Below are positions 54,299 through 64,000 of a DNA stretch of 64,000 nucleotides, one piece after another. This DNA is from CAWCUZ01 sp963798795 (lineage in GTDB: Bacteria; Acidobacteriota; Vicinamibacteria; Vicinamibacterales; SCN-69-37): NCBI GenBank assembly GCA_963798795.1, contig CAWCUZ010000002.1, positions 496,001-560,000 of the forward strand. Direction: 5' to 3'. The number at the start of each line of letters is the position of its first letter. Position 1 is the stretch's first letter. The notes beneath the pieces were generated by a model. It saw only the letters and a list, made by a program, of their open reading frames with translations. It searched no databases and was not told the origin of the DNA. A program made the position numbers and the translations under genes.

Positions 54299-55419
54299 CG
54301 CACGGACGGCACGCCGTGCGCGTACAGGTCGGGAGGACGCCGGCCGCAGCTGCTGGTATCGGCTTTCATGCCGGCCAGCGACGACATCAGTCCGCCGCCG
54401 CGGCCGCCGCCGCCGCCCTGGGAGGAGCGGATGAAGGTGCTGGTGTCATCGAGCGGCATGGACGCCACGTTGGCGCAGAAGTTGTTCCAGAGCCCGTCCT
54501 GGTAGAGGTACTGCTCGACGTTCGACAGATAGAACGCGGTCACGGTGGCGCCGTGGTCGCGCACGTACTGGCCGACGGCGCGCAGCGCCTTCGGGCCGCC
54601 GAAGTTGCCGACGACCGGCACGATGAGGTTGCGCGTCTCGAGGTCCTTGAGGACCTTGAAGTTCTGCTCGTTCGCGAGAAAACTGCGGTTCACGCTGGAC
54701 CCGTCGGTGGTCGTCATCAGGTCGTAATAGTTGACGAAGTTGCCGCGGCCCATGCCGCCGCTGCTCGACGAACTGTAGGTGATGCTGGGCCCGAACCAGT
54801 AGAAGTTGTAGTAGACGTACTCGATGCCGTCGAGGTCCTCCTGGCCGAGCGGGAAGTTGTGCTTCTTCGTCAGCCAGTCCTGAATCGCCTTGAGGTTTTC
54901 CTTGTAGACGGATTCGGCGCTGGTGTCGATGTTCCAGTAGGCGTTGAAGATCTCGGTCGCCGACGATGCGGCGGAGAGCCCCTCGGGCCGCTTCTTGGTG
55001 AACAGCCGCGAGACGAAATCGGCCCGATCGGCGGACATCTCGAACAGGGCCTTGTACATCAGCTGCATGTGGAGGTTGCCGCGGCGGATGTCGGTGATGA
55101 AGACCATCTTCGGCTTGAGCGCCGCGATGTAGCTGAAGTTCTGCTCCGGGCCGACGCCCAGGTACACGCCACCCGGCCGGGTGCGGCCGACGAGATCCGG
55201 AATCACGTACTGGAACCAGATCTCGTTCGACAGCAGGTTGTCGGAGCGGAAGAACCCGTTCGGCTCCGACATCTCCTGCGAGAGCCGCCAGAATTCCGCG
55301 TCGCTGAGGCGCGCCGGCAGCGTGTCGGCCGCGGCGCGAACGGCGGGCGCGAGCGCCGAACCGACCAGCGCGACCATCGACAGCACACCGGCGACGAGAA
55401 GCGCACGATGTCTCGTCAT
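54295..55419 (-). CDS. exported protein of a four-member tandem family, copy 1
   Basis: 374 residues from the ATG at 55419. Signal peptide MTRHRALLVAGVLSMVALVG up to AVRAAA. Shared blocks: LPARLSDAEFWRLSQEMSEP, FFRSDNLLSNEIWFQYVIP, GVYLGVGPEQNFSYIAALKP, FITDIRRGNLHMQLMYKALF, GNFGGPKALRAVGQYVRDHG and FYLSNVEQYLYQDG. A Gly-rich loop (GGGGGRGGG) precedes the C-terminus. It follows the MFS/spermidine-synthase-like gene after 59 bases on the same strand. Confidence 0.6.
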   Translation of the reverse strand: MTRHRALLVAGVLSMVALVGSALAPAVRAAADTLPARLSDAEFWRLSQEMSEPNGFFRSDNLLSNEIWFQYVIPDLVGRTRPGGVYLGVGPEQNFSYIAALKPKMVFITDIRRGNLHMQLMYKALFEMSADRADFVSRLFTKKRPEGLSAASSATEIFNAYWNIDTSAESVYKENLKAIQDWLTKKHNFPLGQEDLDGIEYVYYNFYWFGPSITYSSSSSGGMGRGNFVNYYDLMTTTDGSSVNRSFLANEQNFKVLKDLETRNLIVPVVGNFGGPKALRAVGQYVRDHGATVTAFYLSNVEQYLYQDGLWNNFCANVASMPLDDTSTFIRSSQGGGGGRGGGLMSSLAGMKADTSSCGRRPPDLYAHGVPSVR

Positions 55420-55478
55420 GGCTGAAATCGATCCGGATCGTAGCATGGACCGTGTGGAACCAGTGCCGGCGGCTGGCC

Positions 55479-57926
55479 TCAACGCCCCTGCAGGCGGGCG
55501 ATGGCTTCGCGCAGCGCGTCCATCTGCTCGGGCGACCCGGTGAACAGATTGTCCGGGAACCGGGCGTACTGGATCATGTCGGAATAGATCGGCCCGCTCT
55601 CGTACAGGTTGAAGCCGAGGCCCGCCAGGTACTGCAGGCGCAGGTTCCGATCACGGTTGATCGCCGCGTTCTTGAGCCACGGCTGCAGGTCGGCCGCCTG
55701 GCCGGCGTAGTTCGCGAACAGATCCACGACGGAGCTGATGCCGACCTCCGTCAGCGACCGCAGGACCGGCGCGTACTCCGGGCTGTGGAGCCGGGCGTCG
55801 ATCTCGTCGAGGTTGAACTGGCGCGGCTCGGTCGGCCCGACCAGGACGAGGTCGTAGCCCTGTCCGTTCTGCGTGTTCCCGAGCACGAAGCCCGCGGGGA
55901 ACGCCTCGAGGAACGTGGCGATCTCACTCTTGACCGCCTCGGAATTGCTCTCGTAGAGCTGCACGAACAGCGTCACCAGGCCGCCCGGCTTGAGCCGCCT
56001 GCGGACGCTGTCGAAGAACTCGCGCGTGTACAGCGCGGCCGCGCCCTTGACCCAGGGATCGAGCGGGTCCGACGTGACCGCGTCGAACATCCGGTCCGTC
56101 GTCTGGATGTAGTGCCGCGCGTCGTCGATGTGAACCTCGACCTTCTTGTTGTCGATCACGTTGAAGTTCTGCGGGCCGAAGTAGGTCGAGACGACCCTGG
56201 GCACGAGCGGCTCGATTTCGGCGATCACCTCGTGCTGCAGGCGCGGGTCGATCGAGACCGCACCGGCCGTGACCCCCGCACCGCAGCCGATCACCACGAC
56301 CTGGTCCGGATGATCGGACAGCAGGGTCGTCGTGTGGCCGAGCATCCGCTGCAGCCGCATGTCCTGCGGCTCGCTCGACGCCTGCACCTTGCCGGCGTTG
56401 TGGTAGTTGCGGACGCCGCTCGGCAGCTCCGACACGGCAACCGAGGCGTTCAGCCCCTCGCCGGAATAGATGATGTTGCTCTGGCCGATCCAGGTGGCGG
56501 AGTACCGGCCGTAGGCGATGAGCAGGCCCGGCACGGGATCGACGCTGCGCACGAGCAACCCGGCCGCCCCCGTCGCCAGCATCAGCATCACCACGCCTCC
56601 GACGTGCGCCCGCGGCTGGCCGGCACCGCCCGCCACGACGGGCGCCAGCACGATCAGCCCGGACACGGCGCTGATCATGATGAGCGCCTGCTGCGCGTGC
56701 TGACTGCCGACCCACCAGACGAGGAGCAGGCTCGCCAGCAGGGACCCGACGATGCCGCCCACGGTGTTTGCCGCGTACACGCCACCGACGAGCCGCCCGG
56801 GGTCCTGGCCGGGCGCCGCCACGGAGGCCAGCGCCAGCGGGAAGCTGGCGCCCCACAGAATCGCGCCCGGCAGCACGACCCAGAAGCATCGAACGATATC
56901 GAGCTGGAAGTTGAACCAGGGATCGGTCGCAATCTGCGGATTGATCGGCCAGTATGGCAGCGACTGCGTGAGCATGTAGGCCGCCCAGGCCACGCTGGCG
57001 CACAATCCCATCTGCACCCAGCCGAACGCCGCACGGGGGTGGCGCAGATCCCGCGCCATCACCGATCCGAGACTGCTGCCGATGCCCAGGCCGACGAGGA
57101 AGACCGCCAGGATCAGCGAAAACGTGTAGACCGTCGCGCCGAACACCAGCGACAGGATGCGCGTCCAGATCACCTCCGCCGCCAGCGCGGTGAGGCCGGA
57201 CAGGCCGATGGCGACGTAGATGGCATTGGCGCCGTGCGCGCGTTCGACGGCCCCCGATTCGGCGTCGGCGGCTTCGTGCGGCGTGGCCCGCGCGATGACC
57301 AGCGCGAGGACCGCCACGATCACGTTGATCGCGAGCGCGAACAGCGTGGCGAACGTCACGTCGTGCAGCCGCAGCAGGTAGAAGCCCGCCAGCAGACTGC
57401 CGACGACCGCGCCGGCGATGTTGCCGCCGTAGAAGAACCCCAGCCACGAGACACCCTTGGGCGTCGTCTGGACCCAGCGGGCGATGGCCGGCAGCGTGGC
57501 GCCCATCAGGACCGTCGGCGGCAGCAGGCAGAGGCTGGCCACCAGGCAGCGCAGAACGAGACCCCACGTGCCCGGACCCGCCCAGCGCGTGTAGGCGTCG
57601 GCCACGACCGGCATGCCGAACAGCACGAGCAGGCCGATGACCCCGATGCCCAGCTCGAGCAACGCGTAGACGCGGAGCGGATGCTGCCGTCGCGAGATAT
57701 AGCGCGGCAGCAGCACGCTGCCCAGGCACATCCCGCCCATGAACGTGCCGAGCAGCAGGCCGAGCGACACCGGCGACACGCCGATGACGAGCTGGAGCAG
57801 CTGCAGCCAGATGATTTCGTAGATGAGCGCCGCGCACCCGCTGCCGACAAACAGCAGGAGCAGCGTCGGCAGATACCGCGAGGAAGCATCCAGGCCGGCG
57901 GCCCGGGACGAACCATGTTCTCGCAT
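55479..57926 (-). CDS. fused MFS-like membrane protein and spermidine-synthase-like domain
   Basis: 815 residues. The N-terminal two thirds hold about fourteen hydrophobic helices (LLLLFVGSGCAALIYEIIWL at the start, typical of the fused MFS/spermidine synthase family). The C-terminal part is a spermidine-synthase-like Rossmann domain: VVVIGCGAGVTAGAVSIDPR, VIAEIEPLVPRVVSTYFGPQ, HIDDARHYIQTT, and SDPLDPWVKGAAALYTREFF. The Asp residues of true aminopropyltransferases are only partly kept, so polyamine synthesis is not assured. It leads the operon with four exported paralogues. Confidence 0.78.
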   Translation of the reverse strand: MREHGSSRAAGLDASSRYLPTLLLLFVGSGCAALIYEIIWLQLLQLVIGVSPVSLGLLLGTFMGGMCLGSVLLPRYISRRQHPLRVYALLELGIGVIGLLVLFGMPVVADAYTRWAGPGTWGLVLRCLVASLCLLPPTVLMGATLPAIARWVQTTPKGVSWLGFFYGGNIAGAVVGSLLAGFYLLRLHDVTFATLFALAINVIVAVLALVIARATPHEAADAESGAVERAHGANAIYVAIGLSGLTALAAEVIWTRILSLVFGATVYTFSLILAVFLVGLGIGSSLGSVMARDLRHPRAAFGWVQMGLCASVAWAAYMLTQSLPYWPINPQIATDPWFNFQLDIVRCFWVVLPGAILWGASFPLALASVAAPGQDPGRLVGGVYAANTVGGIVGSLLASLLLVWWVGSQHAQQALIMISAVSGLIVLAPVVAGGAGQPRAHVGGVVMLMLATGAAGLLVRSVDPVPGLLIAYGRYSATWIGQSNIIYSGEGLNASVAVSELPSGVRNYHNAGKVQASSEPQDMRLQRMLGHTTTLLSDHPDQVVVIGCGAGVTAGAVSIDPRLQHEVIAEIEPLVPRVVSTYFGPQNFNVIDNKKVEVHIDDARHYIQTTDRMFDAVTSDPLDPWVKGAAALYTREFFDSVRRRLKPGGLVTLFVQLYESNSEAVKSEIATFLEAFPAGFVLGNTQNGQGYDLVLVGPTEPRQFNLDEIDARLHSPEYAPVLRSLTEVGISSVVDLFANYAGQAADLQPWLKNAAINRDRNLRLQYLAGLGFNLYESGPIYSDMIQYARFPDNLFTGSPEQMDALREAIARLQGR

Positions 57927-58016
57927 AGGAGTCGGAGATTCTATATCAGGGGTTCAGCGGCCGATCTGGCGGACGAACGGTCGGTTTCGCCCTCTATTAC
58001 GCCCGGCCGCCAGCTT

Positions 58017-58541
58017 TCATTTCGCGTCCAGGAGAAGACCATACACCACCTCGTCCACGTATCGCCCGTCCTTGAACGCGTGCTCCCGGAGGCAGCCCTC
58101 CCGGGCGAAGCCGGCCTTCTCGAGCACATGCATGGAGGCGGGGTTGGTGGCGAAGATCTCGGCGAAAAACCGCCGCAGGCCGAAGGTCCCCGCGGCCCAC
58201 GGGACAAAGCCGCGGACGGCCGCGGTGGCAACGCCCCGGCCCCAGCAGGCCCGCCCCAGCCAGTAGCCGATCTCGCCCGTGTGGCTGTTCACGTCGCGCC
58301 CGGCCACCACGCCAATGCCGCCGACCGCTTCGCCACCGACCTCGATGGCCAGCGCCGTCGGCGGCCGTTCGGCCATGGCCGCCCGCAGCCAGGCTCGCCC
58401 GGTTTCGCGGGTATACGGGTGCGGAAACCGGTCGCGCAAGCCGAGCCAGACCTCGCGATCGTTAGCGTGCCGCACGAGCGGCGACAGGTCGTCCAGGCGC
58501 CAGTCGCGCAGGACGCACACGCCGCAGTCGACCTGCACCAT
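58017..58541 (-). CDS. GNAT-family N-acetyltransferase, RimJ/RimL type
   Basis: 174 residues. VLRDWRLDDLSPLVRHANDR at the start, core EIGYWLGRACWGRGVATAAV (the acetyl-CoA binding R/Q-x-x-G-x-G/A region), then EIFATNPASMHVLEKAGFAR and EGCLREHAFKDGRYVDEVVY, the standard RimJ/L ending. Such enzymes acetylate protein N-termini, amines or antibiotics; the target here is unknown. Twelve bases from the DUF481 gene stop. Confidence 0.8.
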   Translation of the reverse strand: MVQVDCGVCVLRDWRLDDLSPLVRHANDREVWLGLRDRFPHPYTRETGRAWLRAAMAERPPTALAIEVGGEAVGGIGVVAGRDVNSHTGEIGYWLGRACWGRGVATAAVRGFVPWAAGTFGLRRFFAEIFATNPASMHVLEKAGFAREGCLREHAFKDGRYVDEVVYGLLLDAK

Positions 58542-58552
58542 GCCCCGGGCGC

Positions 58553-59290
58553 TCAGTCCGCCCTGAACTTGAACACGATCCCGACGACGAGCGTCGTGTC
58601 GTTCTTCCTGGTGCCCGCGCCGGCAGGCCGGTTCTTGAAGGTGTCGGTGAATTCCGCTTTCAATTGCAGCGTCGTGGTCATGGACGACACGGCGGTCAGG
58701 CCGAACGTGTACAACCCGTCGTGGAAATCGTTCGCCTTCCAGAGCGCCGTCCAGGTCTGCGTGAGCTTGCTCGTGTCGGACAGCTTCACCGCGAGCCGGT
58801 CACCGGAAGTGATCACGCCCGATTCGCGCACCTCCACGGTGGGGTTCTTTTCGAACTGTGCGCCCGCGCCGGCGTCCAGATCCCACGTGACGACCGGGGT
58901 CTTCACGAGGCTGTAGCCCAGTCCCACCGTTGGAGCCCACAGGTGGTCGATGGCCTTGAAGCGGTCGTGCAGGAAGTAGAGCTCGCCGAAGACGAACGCA
59001 CGATCCCTGAACCGGTATTTCTCGCGGGTCTTGAACGTGGTCCGATCCACCGTCGCTTCGTCATCGGCCCGGCCGCGGAGCCAGAGTCCCTCGGCGTGGA
59101 AGACGGTGCGCCCGCCGGCGTCGCGATCCGCCTCGAAGCCGATGTTCAGGGTGGACGTGTCCTTGTTGCCGCTGGCCCGCGCGAGGCCGGCGTTCACGCT
59201 GGCCTTCCACGCCGGCGGGGGAGGCGCGGCGTCAGCCTGCGGAGCCTGGAGCAGGAGCACGAGCGGCAGCAGGGCCACCCCCTCGATCAC
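58553..59290 (-). CDS. DUF481 outer membrane protein (YdiY-like)
   Basis: About 245 residues. A GTG start at 59290 gives a signal peptide (IEGVALLPLVLLLQAPQADA), then a beta-barrel of the DUF481 family: WKASVNAGLARASGNKDTST, LNIGFEADRDAGGRTVFHAE, KYRFRDRAFVFGELYFLHDR, TTLQLKAEFTDTFKNRPAGA and the final strand NDTTLVVGIVFKFRAD. The family includes YdiY-type salt-induced proteins of unknown role. GGAGGG seven bases upstream is the likely ribosome binding site and lies inside a hairpin. Confidence 0.78.
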   Translation of the reverse strand: MIEGVALLPLVLLLQAPQADAAPPPPAWKASVNAGLARASGNKDTSTLNIGFEADRDAGGRTVFHAEGLWLRGRADDEATVDRTTFKTREKYRFRDRAFVFGELYFLHDRFKAIDHLWAPTVGLGYSLVKTPVVTWDLDAGAGAQFEKNPTVEVRESGVITSGDRLAVKLSDTSKLTQTWTALWKANDFHDGLYTFGLTAVSSMTTTLQLKAEFTDTFKNRPAGAGTRKNDTTLVVGIVFKFRAD

Positions 59291-59293
59291 GTG

Positions 59294-59330
59294 GCGGCCC
59301 TCCGCCAAGCCCAGCCTGTCGGAGGGCCGC
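59294..59330 (-). promoter_or_regulatory. stem-loop covering the ribosome binding site of the DUF481 gene
   Basis: Perfect 11-bp arms GCGGCCCTCCG and CGGAGGGCCGC with a 15-base loop. The 3' arm on the message contains GGAGGG, the Shine-Dalgarno of the GTG start at 59290. It could block translation or work as a terminator for rpoBC, although no U-run follows. Confidence 0.45.
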
Positions 59331-59333
59331 TCT

Positions 59334-59379
59334 CCGAATCTCCAAATCCGGAAATCACCAAATGCCCAAATCCGGAATC
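59334..59379. repeat. CCAAATCC/AAATCACC-type repeat after rpoC
   Basis: Words CCAAATCCGGAAATCACCAA and CCCAAATCCGG in tandem, ending one base before the rpoC stop. Similar in wording to 31107-31175 after rpsD. Confidence 0.65.
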
Positions 59380-59380
59380 G

Positions 59381-63601
<4,221 letters not shown>

Positions 63602-63616
63602 GATGGCTGATCCTCC

Positions 63617-64000
<384 letters not shown>

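Noticed and set aside
54316..55425. Plus-strand open frames opposite the four tandem paralogues
   Set aside because: They are mirror images of the minus-strand genes. Conservation among the four copies follows minus-strand codons, and signal peptides are seen only on that strand.
55452..58916. Open frame of more than 1,100 codons opposite the MFS/spermidine-synthase-like gene
   Set aside because: Same GC-driven antisense artefact; it crosses three real minus-strand genes and contains no recognisable domain.

Overview
The window is high-GC DNA that most resembles an Acidobacteriota genome, probably class Vicinamibacteria. The main clues are three VWFA-domain secreted proteins of the type first described in acidobacteria, a full-length ADOP-type (acidobacterial duplicated orphan permease) FtsX/MacB permease, carboxypeptidase-regulatory-like secreted proteins, and a type IV pilus cluster next to high-GC housekeeping genes. 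The taxonomic call is inference from gene content; no rRNA gene is present. I found no tRNA, rRNA, CRISPR array, transposase or prophage.

Layout. (1) 1-4.7 kb, minus strand: type IV pilus genes in the order pilB-pilT-pilC-pilA, with a convincing sigma-54 promoter in front of pilA. The pilB, pilT and pilC frames are shredded by indels, about one per 200 bases. (2) 4.7-13.7 kb: a PorV/FadL-like outer membrane protein (minus), then a plus-strand run of a Yip1 membrane protein, an RND/MacA-type adaptor, two MacB-type permeases without a visible ATPase, an EF-G paralogue and an MltB-type lytic transglycosylase. (3) 13.7-27.4 kb: an accessory island. It holds cysteine-rich exported small proteins, DsbA-like oxidoreductases, a TPR-like protein, VWFA proteins, an ADOP permease and an NtrC-type sigma-54 activator. 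Several parts occur two or three times, some as truncated relics, so the island looks like a module that duplicated and partly decayed. (4) 27.4-28.1 kb: a vapBC toxin-antitoxin pair. (5) 28.4-48.8 kb, minus strand: a threonine dehydratase followed by one nearly complete str-S10-spc-alpha ribosomal supercluster (rpsL to rplQ, with secY, adk, map, infA, rpoA). The tuf gene is absent from its usual place after fusA. (6) 49.2-59.3 kb: an insertion between the str genes and rpoBC. It carries a secreted esterase-like hydrolase, four tandem exported paralogues of an uncharacterised family, a fused MFS/spermidine-synthase-like membrane protein, a GNAT acetyltransferase and a DUF481 outer membrane protein. 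(7) 59.4-64 kb, minus strand: rpoC complete and the 3' end of rpoB.

Two things stand out. First, the 16.2-27.3 kb island pairs cysteine-rich exported proteins with DsbA-like oxidoreductases next to VWFA proteins, a permease and a sigma-54 activator, and has sigma-54-like promoters in front of two of its units. Second, gene 3' ends throughout the window carry hairpin-forming repeats built from short units. There are several sequence families, and about ten of the loci lie within a few bases of a stop codon, many of them inside ribosomal protein operons.

Sequence quality needs caution. Besides the pilus genes, single-base indels break rplV and fuse rpsL to rpsG, which is implausible biologically for essential genes. 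Frameshifts elsewhere (the PorV-like gene, the first DsbA, the third VWFA gene) may also be sequence errors, although the first DsbA has also lost a catalytic cysteine.
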